A DNA stretch of 64,000 bases from Beverwykella pulmonaria (Eukaryota; Ascomycota; Dothideomycetes; Pleosporales; Melanommataceae): the NCBI GenBank assembly GCA_001599595.1, contig BCHH01000023.1, forward strand, positions 84,439 through 148,438. The letters run 5' to 3'. Positions 44,540 to 56,424 of this stretch are shown in pieces. Made by a program: the position numbers and the translations under genes. The stretch's first letter is position 1, and each line of letters starts with the position of its first letter. The notes beneath the pieces were generated by a model, which searched no databases, was not told the DNA's origin, and saw only the letters and a program-made list of their open reading frames with translations.

Positions 44540-44820
44540 AAGGAGATAGACCACCATCACACGAACACCATGGCCACCGAACACACGATCCTCGCCCCAA
44601 CAAGATCATGAACAATTTCTTCTATCTTTCATCTACACTATCTTTCTTTTATTTGGTTTGGTAGCTAGATATAACGAAATTGAAACAGTCTACTACCAAA
44701 CCTCCACCTTGATTCTTCTCCCTTCCTTAGTGCATTGCTGCTTCGGAAATCGCATGGCTGCGAGTCGCCCTCCTACCCCCGTGTGTTATTTTTATATCAC
44801 ACACCCTTTCCTCCATCACA
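44540..44820 (+). repeat. Family A LTR (truncated 3' LTR of gag-only element)
   Basis: About 280 bp, matching the 3' two-thirds of the family A LTR: AACAAGATCATGAAC, TTTGGTTTGGTAGCTAGAT, GGAAATCGCATGGCTGCG and GTGTGTTAT opposite ATATCACAC. It ends CATCACA before the GTAT duplication. The left edge is approximate. Confidence 0.6.
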
Positions 44821-44824
44821 GTAT

Positions 44825-46483
44825 GTTGGCTCAAAATCCGAGAACAAAAGGATTATATGAGGATATTCACTACAATCACTTTGGAAGAGATTTCCTATGC
44901 CAAATCTTTCGCTTTTCATCTACAGTGAATAAACAATATGAAGAGTGCAAGGTACTCAGATGTGATGAAATATATTACGTTACGATTCTTGAGGAGTACG
45001 GTGTGCCTGTTTCTGACGTTTGGAGCTGAGGGTTAAAGTAAATGGAACGACAAGATGCGATTGCGGTTCCAGTTAATTTTTTATTGGTAACCAGCAATTT
45101 CATTTTAGGTAGGGCGTGAAGTGATTTCAGTTACTCGACCGACCTCTGCTTTACTCACTCTGCTCAACCTTCCCTAAACGGATTCATTGAGGAAAACAAG
45201 CTTGTTGGTATTCATTACCATCTGCGAGCGTTATCTGGACCAGTCTTAACTTTTATGTTCATGGAATGGGGTTCTGATGCACAGTGAAATTGTAACGGTT
45301 TAGGCTTTTCCTGATGTAGCTAGCTGATCAAGGTCAGATGGCTTATAAGCTGCTCTGACTTGATCCCCCCTAGAATAACACAGTCGCCAAATGATCAATG
45401 TTCCCCATCAGAAAAATGCTTACAGAAATACTGAGTAAATTTTGCTACCATTATCTGTTAGGTTCTTTTCTGAAGAGCATGGATGGCGAAGCAAGGTGAG
45501 ACGTAAATAAAAGTGAACTCGAAGCAGCGCTTAGTCCAAGTTTCAGTTCACTCGCATCATGTGCTTGGCACTAATTGAGCCTGGTAATGTCATATGTCAA
45601 TCTTTTCAAGCGTTAAGTAGTAGGAATTCCGTCATGAATCCTCCTACAGGCAAATCAAGCAAAGGAAATTAACAAAGGAAGCATTCAAGTCCTAACACCG
45701 TGCTTAATCTTGCACAACTCACTATGCCACTATTATTTAGCATAAGGCCAGTCCAAAAGGGTCCGATATAGCTTCTAGAATGTTAGACAGGCAAGATATA
45801 CTACTCGCGGAATTCATTGCTCCTGGGTAAATCGTCGTTAATCTAACAAGGCCTTGGAATTTCTTGGCAGCGGAAGCTTGCATCGAAGTAGCACTATAAC
45901 GACGTTGTACATGATACCTTGCCAAGGAGATATGGAAAGTGATAGGCTGAATGGGTTACACGCGATGGAGTTGAATATAGGTGCGTTGGTGGAACGCGAA
46001 ACTTCTCGGTAAAATTCTTTAATCTTTGAGCAGATCCTTCTTTACACTATATGGATGTGCAACTCCACCTTGCGGGATAATAGCTTCTCTAAAAATGCTA
46101 TACGTGTACTTTGGATGGACGACAATTGTCATAGTTTGCATCCGAAGTATTTGAGTTTGAATAATTGGAAGACTTAGCCGTATCTTTTGCCTTGTTGAAC
46201 ACATCTCTGTTCTTGAGTCACTAACCACAAAAGGGAACCAAGACCACTAAGTAACGTTGTCGCACCGAACTTGAAACAATGACACAAATGCTAAGAAAGT
46301 CCTCCAATCAAGCAACCTGAGTAATGCCAAATGAAATGACTTGGTATGGAGAAATTTCAAAAAATGATGCGCATCTTGCAGAGAGTAACCCATACTCAGA
46401 AAATAGCATAAGTAGGATGTTTAACCGGACCTTCATCTACTTCAAGACTATTCATTTTTGCGAGAGCCAAGAAGCGCGCAGTC
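44825..46483. other. 1.7-kb spacer
   Basis: 44825-45029 holds a short coding-like frame (LAQNPRTKGLYEDIHYNHFG) of unknown family. The rest has no recognised gene or repeat, and includes the promoter of the secreted beta-helix protein. Confidence 0.35.
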
Positions 46484-47548
46484 ATGACTTACTCTGTTGT
46501 CTTTATGATAGTGCTTGCACTTGCTTCTATTGTCTCCGCCCAGTGTGGCTCGGGCACCCCCAACGCGCGAGTAACCGGCTCCAGCGGCTCTTACACGGCT
46601 GTTAAGGGCTCAACGACAGTTTATACAGGCTCTGATTACCGTGCCGCCATTCAGGCTGCGCTCGACTCTATCAGTAGCGGCCAGCGTATATCTGTTATCG
46701 CATCAGGCTCCATTGGTGCGAGCACAATTTCCATCAGCAGCGGCAAGATCTTCGAAGGATGCGGTACCATCGAAGTTGCCAATAGAGCTGGACATGGTGC
46801 CATCGAGTCACTGAACACGCAGAATGTCCAGATCCCGTACCTCACCATGACCGGCAATCCGTATTTTGGTCTCCGCTTCTACGGCACCAGTGGACTTGTA
46901 CTAGGAAAAATCAATTTGAACCTCAGTGGCGGCCTCGGTATCCGCTTCGACCGCGACCAAGCTGCGAACTCTAACGTCAAGATGGATGTTATCACCTGCA
47001 ACGGTGCCGGAAGCCACTGCGTCGAGACATGGAATATCAACACCCTCACCATTAACTCTGTCATTGCTCGAAACGTTGGCGAGTCTGGGCTTCTCCTTCA
47101 GACGACCACAAACGCGCGTGTCGGACTTGTTGACGGAAATAACGTCGGAGCAGGAACTGGGTACGGGACGCTCCGTTTCGCGAATCGAAACGGCCGACTG
47201 AATGATGCCTACAATACGAACATCTATATTGACAAAGTTATCTCTCGTGGGGGCGGTCGTGGAGTCTTCTGCGTCTCTGAGTCCGGTGGCGCTACAATCA
47301 CGACTGTAGATTTGGCGAACAACGGGAATAACGCCATCCTTCTTGAAAACTGCTATAACATCAGCATCAAAGGCGGCACAGTTAACGGGGGGGGTGAAGT
47401 CCGCGTCTCAGCTCGCACTGAGTTTGCTAACAGCAAGGACATCAACATCACGCTTAAAGTGGATGGGACGAGTGTACGGGAGTCACCGTGCGGCGACAAT
47501 ATCAACTGGACTATCACAGGTAGTCCAACCGCAAAGACTATCTGCTGA
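46484..47548 (+). CDS. Secreted parallel beta-helix (pectin lyase-fold) protein
   Basis: Single-exon gene of 354 aa. The N-terminus has a signal peptide, MTYSVVFMIVLALASIVSA, cleaved before QCGSG. The body is made of repeated short strands of the right-handed beta-helix kind (NVQIPYLTMTGNPYFGLRFY, INTLTINSVIARNVGESGLL, ITTVDLANNGNNAILLENC), with six Cys spread along it and a Cys at the C-terminus. Such proteins belong to the pectin lyase-like superfamily, and related fungal proteins are secreted cell-wall or plant-polysaccharide enzymes or antigens. No GH28 or PL1 catalytic motif can be made out, so activity is unassigned. The start ATG at the signal peptide is preferred over the longer upstream frame. 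Confidence 0.8.
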   Translation: MTYSVVFMIVLALASIVSAQCGSGTPNARVTGSSGSYTAVKGSTTVYTGSDYRAAIQAALDSISSGQRISVIASGSIGASTISISSGKIFEGCGTIEVANRAGHGAIESLNTQNVQIPYLTMTGNPYFGLRFYGTSGLVLGKINLNLSGGLGIRFDRDQAANSNVKMDVITCNGAGSHCVETWNINTLTINSVIARNVGESGLLLQTTTNARVGLVDGNNVGAGTGYGTLRFANRNGRLNDAYNTNIYIDKVISRGGGRGVFCVSESGGATITTVDLANNGNNAILLENCYNISIKGGTVNGGGEVRVSARTEFANSKDINITLKVDGTSVRESPCGDNINWTITGSPTAKTIC

Positions 47549-49098
47549 GCAATAGAGGTCGCCTAAGACCGAAGTGTCTGGCAAACCATTCGTGTACGTA
47601 ATCTCGCTATAGATCCTTGGTAGAAGGGCCATCTTTCATAGCCGATAGATCTTCAAATTGATCTTCGTTATCGCTATCTGACTATATTAGATCTTTTAGT
47701 TAAATATCACGCACAAAACAACAATAATCTAGAGACGTAATGTTCCCAAACACCCTTTGACCTTTTCCCCGAGTGTCTAAATTTGATCCTACAATAGCTT
47801 GCCATACAAGCAAGCTTTTGGATAAAGTTTGACGGGTTTTACTTGTAGATTATTGTACATCTCATGACACTTAGCTACTTGGAGGGAAGCCGCAAGCAGA
47901 AAAGGCTATACATTACGTTCTAAGTCCACTTCCATGACATGAGTTATACGTCATTGATATCCCATCGACTCCCACGTATATAGACGCAGCTTCATCTCGT
48001 CCTCTATCTATAATCGCCAATCTCTCACCCGTCATTTATTGTAAACTGAGTGTGTAGCTCCACCTTCGCAGCACCACTTTCTTGTGCAGCATTACGTGAA
48101 ATTTTGCTCTCCTTCACGCAATCGCATGATGTATTCACATTCTGAGGTACTTCGCATCTTGTTTCTAGAGTCTGCTAAAATGCGAGGCAAGGCGCCCAGA
48201 ACGGTGAGCACGCTACTCATTTTAACCTCCCACCCCCTCTCTACTTTAACGTTCTCTAGACCAGAACAACACCACCTACCCAACTTACACCCAACAGAAA
48301 GCCCGCTTATATACTAAGGTATCCACACTACTTGAAATCATGAAAACGGCTAGCAGACGTCTATTATAAGTTCTTTCTCAATTCTTATCAACGTCCTCAA
48401 CCTCAGCCTCTCATCACCGGCCCACCTATCCCCCCCCCGGTAGAGCCCTCGGCCCAGGCCAGCAAAAATAGCATCTCCCATCCAACCGGAATGCGACAGC
48501 AACATTTTACAAGATTTTCAACTGTCTGACTTCCCTCTTCTCCGGCTGTGCCAGTCTAGCTAATCTCCATCACGCGTCTGCGGCTACTAGTCCTGCTATA
48601 CCGCCCCACAAGAATCCCATGACCGCTATCGTTGATGAATATCATTCAATAACTTCTGATTTGCAAATGCACAAGAGCCCGAAGACAATTGTCAGGGATT
48701 AGCGAGCAGAACACCTTTCCAGCAAGACCGACATATTGAAGATGAATCGGCCAATTCAGAATCTGTACATCAAATTCATGGATAAAGAACCAATCAAAAG
48801 TTATAGAGCCTAGCCTAATGAGCCGTTCGATACCATCCATCTGTTGCGACATACGCAGATGTTGGGGCAGCTGCAAAGAGAACTGCAAGTGTTAAAGCGA
48901 AAAGAGCAAGAGCACCTACTGTCTTGTGGTCATTTCACATAAACGGAGAAGCCCTGTCTTCGTAGCGCCAACTGCGAGCGTGGTAACAAGGATAATACTT
49001 TTCTCTATTGAGGACTGTGCGCCAGGCGTGTGCTTAATTACGACACTGGCCATAATCAAAAGCGCCAGCACGATCTCCTACCCCAGTTCCACGAGAAG
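47549..49098. other. 1.5-kb gene-free spacer
   Basis: Frames at 48084-48317 and elsewhere are short and unrecognised. No repeat ends found. Confidence 0.4.
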
Positions 49099-49240
49099 TG
49101 TCGGCCTGTGGGCCACACGATGAGTCACCTCTATGGCTCCTAGCGTGCTTGGTAAGACTATAGATATTTCTTCGGTAACTCCTCTGTAGAATCAATGCAA
49201 CCAACATCAATCTCTCTCTCAACTTCGCCCCATCAGGACA
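49099..49240 (-). repeat. Family B solo LTR, internally deleted
   Basis: Reverse-oriented copy of 142 bp, starting TGTCGGCCTGTGGG on the plus strand (the reverse complement of the family 3' end) and ending near CATCAGGACA. Flanked by the perfect 5-bp duplication AGAAG (49094-49098 and 49241-49245). About 50 bp of the family sequence is missing from the middle. Confidence 0.7.
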
Positions 49241-51327
49241 AGAAGTACAAGCATTTTACAAGAGAAACGGGGTATGCATACTTTGATCCACAGGGCTGGC
49301 TCATTCTTCCCCTCGCTCGCTGGATGATTGCCAGGATCCGGGCATTGGAGTTGAGGAGGATTTTATCAAGCAGGAGATCAACTGTGTCTGCAATTCGGGA
49401 ATAGGAGAAATTAAAGGTATTGCCGAGTTGGCATTGAATTGTTTCGGCTTATTGTTCTGATATCAGGACCAATTTCACCATGCCCGACCTGTGAGTTGTG
49501 GTAGCTGTCTCCGTAAATCTTACACTCGCAACAATTTGGCGTACCAGCGAAGTCAAAGAGCGTCATGGAGACCCTTGGCGCTCCAGTTGGTCCTGATTAC
49601 ATCAAATTGAGCGAAAAAGTTTGGGAGCGTTGCATGTATGGAGCTAAGATGCGATGGCCACGTCATATGAGTCACAGTAAAGCGCTTCACGGCATTGACA
49701 GACTGGACTCGCCGGGTTGGCGGTCGACGCAACGGCCGATAGCAGCTTCGAAAAAATGAGAAGGAAAGGAAGGGCTTGGGGACATTCTAGACGCCATGAG
49801 CGCGTTTGGCATGAACTAGACTGGAGAGTGACGCCCTCACTTTTACCGCGATGATCGGATGCGGTATAAAAATTTGACCTGTCATGGATCGATTAAGTGT
49901 TTTGGAATGGTCGTTGGTAGTGAGGAGGTATGCTTCTTGGAAGGTAGTTCTCTTGGCTATACTAGCAGAGAACGGTTTACAATGTGCAAATATATCCGTG
50001 ATCTATTTATCACTCCGGCCTGCAGGAAGTAGGTAGTTTGGTTTTGGAACGCTTGTATTGGGGGCCAGAGCTCGTCTCGCCTCACGTGATTGTCCGATAG
50101 GCTCAGGCTCGTACTCAGGCTCGTGATAGGCCCTGTGAGCGTTGCGCTTGCCTTGAAGCTTGCCGTGAGCTTGGCAAGACAGGCCTATCAGAGTAGAGAG
50201 AGTAGAGCTTCTCTATCGATCAGTGAGGTGTTGATCCGCCTGAACGGGGCCCGAGACGAAGCTGGGAGATGCTATCTTAAAAAAAAAAAACGCTGAAAGG
50301 GACGGCGGGTGGGTGATTCAAATCATTGATCAAGCGTCACGTGAGAGCTTGATGAGATGAGCTCACATGAGGTGAATGTGATGAGGCTGAGATATCTCGT
50401 TGCGAGAATTCTTGTAGATGAGGTGCTTGGCAGCCTAACTATAAATAGAATAATCCATTTGACAATTATATAAAATACATTGAATTATTAAGATACTCTT
50501 CAAGTGTGAAATTGTTCTCTATGTGGACTTCAAAAAATGATCGTCGTGAAATGGTTCAGGGATTATATGGTTTTGGGTGAGAGGATATTCAACAAAAAGG
50601 AGTGGAAGAAATCGTAGCAATACAAATGGGGGAAATGGGCTTATATTCAGCGAAGATCGGCCTGCGCCGTAGTTCGCCAAGCCCTCATTTTAAATAATTT
50701 GATTACCCAATCAGCGCCGACAGTTCGTGTGCGTCAGATTTCAGGGGTTACACTCAATGCTTACCTGCCAATCACCGCAAAGAAATGCGGAAAACGCATC
50801 AGTAAGGACATTGGGTTTCTCTACTTGATAATTCATAAATAAGGCCCCCAGAGAATGAAAAGTTTTGCGCATTCTAAGCTCAGAGCAAAGCGTGTTCCGT
50901 CCAATAATGCAACCCCCGTATTTGCATTCGCTTAAGGTAAGGCGGCCTTTGGACAGCATGGGTGCAGGTTCGAGGCAAATTGATTGTCAGGCTCATCATC
51001 TCGTACCCTGTAAAGGGGAATCCTCTTCATAAACGCCATAATGCCCTGCCGAAATTCTCTAAGCGTCTTCGCAATTCGCATACAGCCCTTCGCGCGGCAT
51101 GTTGCTCCCACGCTTCAGTCTTTTGCTGGCAGTCGCTCGTTTCTCTTCTGTCCAAGCATTATTTATTAGTGAGTAAGATCCTTGTCAACTTTTTCATCAA
51201 AGCGAAAATTTACTGATTAGTTAGATTTGACTAATTCTACATCATTTAATAATACCCAGACCATCGCATCTCCAAACGCGACTTTAATAGGTGAGTACCT
51301 AAACATCGATCACGACAATATCAGCTG
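49241..51327. other. 2-kb spacer upstream of surface-protein gene
   Basis: No recognised gene. A run of ten A at 50281-50290 follows short repeats of GGCTCAGGCTCG and GCTCGT around 50100-50160. Small frames (49565-49759, 50090-50296) lack family similarity. Confidence 0.35.
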
Positions 51328-53494
51328 ATGAATTGTATAGTGCAAGACGTTGCATCGGCCTGCAACGCAGAATACGTCTCATACTCCCAAGCTTCCAAAG
51401 CCTATAGCAGCGACGCAGCATGGGTTACCAAGACCATTACGAACACCTATAATTACAACAAGACCATCTTCTCCAGTCTGACTTATGACTGTACACAGAA
51501 GTGTGACACCATCTGCTATGCCGGCAATGTGTCCAGTACTGTTTCCCTCTCAAGCATTTCTAGTCAAGACATAATCACGTTTTCAGAACGCGCCGAGTAC
51601 CCTGAACCGACTCCAACCTGCAGCATTGGGTTCAGCGATTGTCTTAGTTTGTTGACGAGCTACTCTGCGGCATCGACGAAGTGGTACAGTGATAAGAGTT
51701 CGTCGATTACTCCTGCGCCTTCTCCAATCAGGCCGTCCTGCTCGGCTTGCGCATCGACAGCATGCACGTTTCAACACGCCGCTATGAGTCTATATTATTG
51801 GCCGGTGACAACTTCTTACTCGAGGGACATGTGCGCTTGGGATCCGGTGGCAGGTCAGGCGTCAACGTATGTTCCGGATATGAATCGGAGTAAGCATTTC
51901 CTTCGAAGCAAGAAGTCTTTCTGCTGCCAATGTTCAAGCTGTTAGATCTTTTGGACTAACTGGGTTTAGCATACGTGCCCATCACCACAGGCCCATATGC
52001 CATTGTCGAAGGACGAACTCTCTACCAAGGAAACGTCTATCTTTCAATCATGGACCCGTATGTCTACGACAACTGCGGTAATTCGATCTCGCGACAAAAT
52101 GCTGGAGGGGACAACATGATAACAATTGCATCCACCGACCTCTACAGCGTGCGAAAGTATCCTCACAATCTCATCCCATGGAGTGTTAACTATGCAGACT
52201 TCATCGAGCCTGTACCTTGGAGGTATGTTTCTCGATTCACAACAGCTCATGACACATGAACCACAATTAATTGGTTTTTAGTGCATACGTTGGTGGACGC
52301 TACTGCGCAAACAACCGGCCGCTCTGTTCCGTGGTGATGCCCGGCGAGTATAAACCGGACATGGTCATGCCGCCTCAAATGCGCAACCTCGATCCGGCAT
52401 GGGAATCATGCGCTTTCGACCGATACGGGCTCTTCGACCCTCCCATTGCGCTATCAACGGTCTCCATGTTCCTGAGTACCACGACAGAAGCTCCGCAACA
52501 AACTCCAACACCGGGAAACGGCCCAGCAGGAACACCACCCGCACCGGGCAATCCACTTCCGACTGCTATCCCAAGTGCGACGTCGGTGCCAACGAAAGAT
52601 TCACCAAATCCAAACCCGAACCCAAATCCAGAGCCTACGCAGACGACTGAAGATCCTGAGAGGACGAAGACCCCGGTTTCGCCGCCCGTAATCACCGTTG
52701 GCCCATCGATCATCACTGTCGATCCGACAGGTGGTGTTGTCATCGCGCCAGGAACAACACTTTCAGTCGGAGGCCCTGGCATAGTGATCTCTTCAACGAC
52801 ACTCAGTATAGGAAGTTCAGGGCTAGTGATCGTGTCTCCGGCTACAAGCACAAATATTCCGTTTGCTTCTTCTCCGACGACAATCTCGCTGCCAGGCCTT
52901 TCTGACCCAGTGACCCTCAATCCTGGTGGTGTCGTGGTCATTGCTCCAGGAACCACACTTTCGCAGGGAGGACCTGGCATCGTTATCTCCTCCACGACTT
53001 TCAGTATTGGAGCATCGGGTCTCGTAGTCATTGCCCCATCTGCGATCGTAGATATTCCATTTGTAGCTGGAGGAGCGCCAGTCACACTTCCGGGCTTTCA
53101 GCAAGCCATGACCCTGGACTCGGAGGGACGACTGGTGTTAGAAGGAGGCAAGACGCTGCATATGGGCGATCCTGCAATTACGATTGACGGGACGACTATC
53201 AGTGTTGGTGCATCCAAGGTCGTGGTTGTGAATGGTGGGGTTACCTCGACGTTCGACATTCCATACACATCTACGGAAGCTGTTTCCGTCAAGGTTCAAG
53301 CCGCGTCCCCCCTCGAGAATATAAATAAAGGCCCGAGTGGCACAGCGGTGGTTTCAACAATTCCTGAAAGCACTAGGACGGTAGCGGGTGGAGAAAAGAA
53401 GGCTGCTGCGGGGAGACTAGCGGCTGGTGGGCTGGGGATATACTCACTCGGACCGGTGTCAGCAGCTCTACTAGGTCTGATAGGATTGTTGTAA
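51328..53494 (+). CDS. GPI-type cell-surface protein with beta repeats
   Basis: Three exons: 51328-51889, 51970-52222 and 52282-53494, spliced length 675 aa, frame-consistent. The N-terminal part is Cys- and Ser/Thr-rich. A Pro/Asn/Thr-rich linker (PNPNPNPNPEP, TPTPGNGPAGTPP) follows. Then come three repeats of the type GGVVIAPGTTLSVGGPGIVI; the second starts GGVVVIAPGTTLSQGGPG, the third is diverged (GRLVLEGGKTLHMGDPAITI). The C-terminus is hydrophobic (GIYSLGPVSAALLGLIGLL) after a small-residue region (KKAAAGRLAAGG), fitting a GPI-anchor signal. No signal peptide is at the ATG, so the 5' end may be incomplete or decayed. Such proteins are common fungal wall or adhesin-like proteins. Confidence 0.65.
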
Positions 53495-56226
53495 TGCAAA
53501 AAAGAATAACAACACTGAAAGGGAATTTCTAGAAATATTGGAAGAGTTAACAGAGTTAAAAAAAAAAATTTAAAGCTTATAAAATGTACCAAGTTGAATC
53601 CCTAAAAATTGAAACAACGCCAAAGGAAACATTGTAGGAAGATCTAGAAAGGACTAAAATAAGCAATGTATGTTTATCCCATCCTATATCAACAGCGATG
53701 TACCTTTCAGATCTGAAAAAGAAATGACCCAAGCCAGAGTCTAAATGGCGGCTTATGTATTGCACCTAACCGCAGCTGAATTACTATTTTTCATTGAGAT
53801 TGGAATTTTCCCATGGAGTCGGGGAGAGTGTTCGCGCCACAAATTGGGATCAACAAATAGCAGTTGTGAAACTTAGTCAGTTTGAATATCGCGTGCCGAC
53901 TCTCGCCCAGCCAGAACCTGCGGTTCCAATTTAAGCTAGTGATCGACCTCTTCCACGAGCTCGCTCACGTATCCAAGGCGATGAAGGTTAATCGAAAACT
54001 CACCTGCTTAAAGAGCAGATCGAAAGAGCCACGCGTCATCGCAACAGTATCTACAACCGAGATTGGCCACTCGTGGGAGCACTCCATCTTCGGCAGCCTG
54101 ATGGCTGCTTATAACAGCAACGCCGGAGGCGCTAGACCGAGGATAGGATTTTGCGTACTTATCGTAGACCATGACTAGAGTCTTGTATATGGCATTCGCG
54201 GAGTTGGCTTTTCTTAAGGCTACACGGGAAACACAGGACAGGAAGATGGAAAACAAACTATGCTATGGAACCTCATAAGTGCTTCTTATTGAGGTGATTA
54301 ACGAAATTCCATTGATACAAAGTGCTGTATATTGGCAGTATATGAGTAGCACTTTCTCTAGTCGAGTTCACCACCGATCATGGGGCAAATACATTTGTTG
54401 CTGTCCCATCTAATATGAGGATAACGGATTGGATCAAAGCCATCGCGGAGAAACAGGTGGAGCTTGCATTGAGATCCGGCTATTGCCGTTCCTACTTTTA
54501 TAGACTGATTAGGGAGCATGTAAAGGTCTTTTGCGGCGGTTACGCGCCGAAGCTAAAATAACAATTTGCACATGCCCATTCTCCGACCTATTGCGGTCTG
54601 GGATAGTTCCAAAATTTGCAAATTAACCTTTACGTGACACTGCTTTGACATATTACCCTAAAAATTTTTGCAAGCAGGGTGTGAATGAGAGAGGATATGA
54701 AGATATGTCTTGTGTGTATGTATGTACAGCTGATAACGGACAGATTAGTCAGTGGCATTTCCACGTGACTGTATGGTGTCCTGGGCTTATACGATCAATG
54801 ATTTCTTTTCCCTGGGTGAGCTCGAGCTGAGAGGAATGTAGCGGCTTGAACAGGGCTAAAATTAAATTACAACACGCATCCTAAGAAATATGTTTCATGG
54901 AAGGCGCAGCGCGGTGGAATGTACGATATCGATCTCTTGAAACACATACAATGTGTTGAGTGGAAGTTGGCGAAGAAGCTCAGAGTACAACAACGCATCA
55001 TAAAAGGATAGGGGAGCACATTCAGCCTAACGAGTGAGACCTGATCATGATGCCTTCAGAGGCTGGACTGTCATCCACTTCATTTTACGCAGTCTCTGAA
55101 CTCTCACGGGCACGATGGTGTATCAATTTCATGTAGAGCTTTCGTGCCAATAAACGATCTCCCAATACACACACTACGCTCAGATTCAGCCAACACGAGC
55201 AGCTTATCACATGTTTTATCAGAGTTGTGTTATATACGCTCTCACCGAGTATACATACTCACAGTCTCTCATTAGCTAGTAATCAACGAGTTCCTTTGTA
55301 AGGGTTTTCTACGGCCTCAAATGAGGTGAATTCGGATGCCCTGGGGCGCCAATATAGTGCTAGCTGACAGGAGTAAAAGTGGCTGACACAGTCGTGTCAC
55401 AAAACCGTTACATCCTTCCTTTCTGTTGTTTCCCCACAATCAATCTTTGTAGCGTCAAGCGTAGAAATTTTCAGCTGTTGACAACCAAATGCGGGAAATA
55501 AGGGCTAGGGAGTGCTTAGCCGAGCAGAATGTGAACTCCTCAAGCATGTCCGGATGCCTAGAATTGTCGAGAGAGCTCGTTGAAAGTACGAACATGTCTC
55601 GTGCTCATCATGAATCGGAATACAATGAGGGTAGGCATCACGTGTAGACAATGCAGAAAAGCGGTTACTCTACTTGGATGTACTGTACGGTAAAGAACGA
55701 CGTTTGGATACATGGGAGTTGCAATTGACAGAAAGCTTGACCAATTCCGGAGACATGGAAAGCAGTACAAATCATGCTCATAGTCATATTGGAAGCAGCG
55801 TACATTGTTGGCAGGTACGTTAAGCTGTGAGGTGGATAGAGGTCTGAGTGGTACAGTGTCACCTTTGGGGGAAATCGGTCCAGTTCAGGCTACTGTAGCG
55901 TGACTTGGCTTTTTTTTTTTTTTGGCAAACCTCGTTATGGGCAATAACATCGCCCTCAACATCCACCAAGTTCCATTCACCTTGTTCATCACTAACGATC
56001 CTGTCTCGAGTATGGAATACCACCTGCATCTTACCGGCATTAATATGATGTACATACCACCACCCGGCGTCGCAGTCTCCAATCGGGCTTGAACGAGTAA
56101 TCAAGCAAGCTAAAGTTAACCCTCCTTCCAAAATGACATTAACATTAGAAACAATAGTCGTTTCTGAATCTGTCACAGACTTCTTTAGGTCCTACCTACT
56201 CTTTGACAGATTTCAACCTCAATTAG
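53495..56226. other. 2.7-kb gene-free region
   Basis: No recognised gene. A run of T at about 55911-55924 is present. Frames are short on both strands. The family B element begins at 56227. Confidence 0.4.
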
Positions 56227-56419
56227 TGTCGTGATGTGACGAAATTGATAGAGAGAGTGACGATAATTGTATAGATTCTATCGACGAGGAGCTACCAAAG
56301 AAATATCTATGGTATTACCAAGCACGCTAGGAGCCTGCCAAGATAGTGAATCGCAAACATAGAAGTGAGTCACATGAGCAAGCACATAGGTGACTCATGA
56401 TGTGACCCACAGACCGACA
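56227..56419 (+). repeat. Family B solo LTR
   Basis: 193-bp copy, start TGTCGTGATG, end AGACCGACA; the 5-bp inverted ends TGTCG/CGACA are perfect. Flanked by the exact 5-bp duplication ATTAG (56222-56226 and 56420-56424). This is the best-preserved copy of the family in the window. Confidence 0.85.
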
Positions 56420-56424
56420 ATTAG

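Larger units (their letters stand above)
42122..44820 (+). mobile_element. Gag-only LTR retrotransposon (family A), 2.7 kb
   Basis: The element is bounded by the 4-bp duplication GTAT at 42118-42121 and 44821-44824. Its 5' LTR is 42122-42558 (437 bp, first base of TG mutated to TT, ending CCACCGCA). Its 3' LTR is shorter, about 44540-44820, lacking the first 150 bp or so and ending CATCACA. Between them is one gag-like ORF and no protease, reverse transcriptase, RNase H or integrase. The family is therefore present here as a non-autonomous or internally deleted element. Five or six other family A LTR fragments lie in the window. Superfamily (Gypsy-like) is suggested by the gag and the 4-bp duplication. 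Confidence 0.75.

Noticed and set aside
53823..54256. Short frames on both strands
   Set aside because: No similarity to known families.
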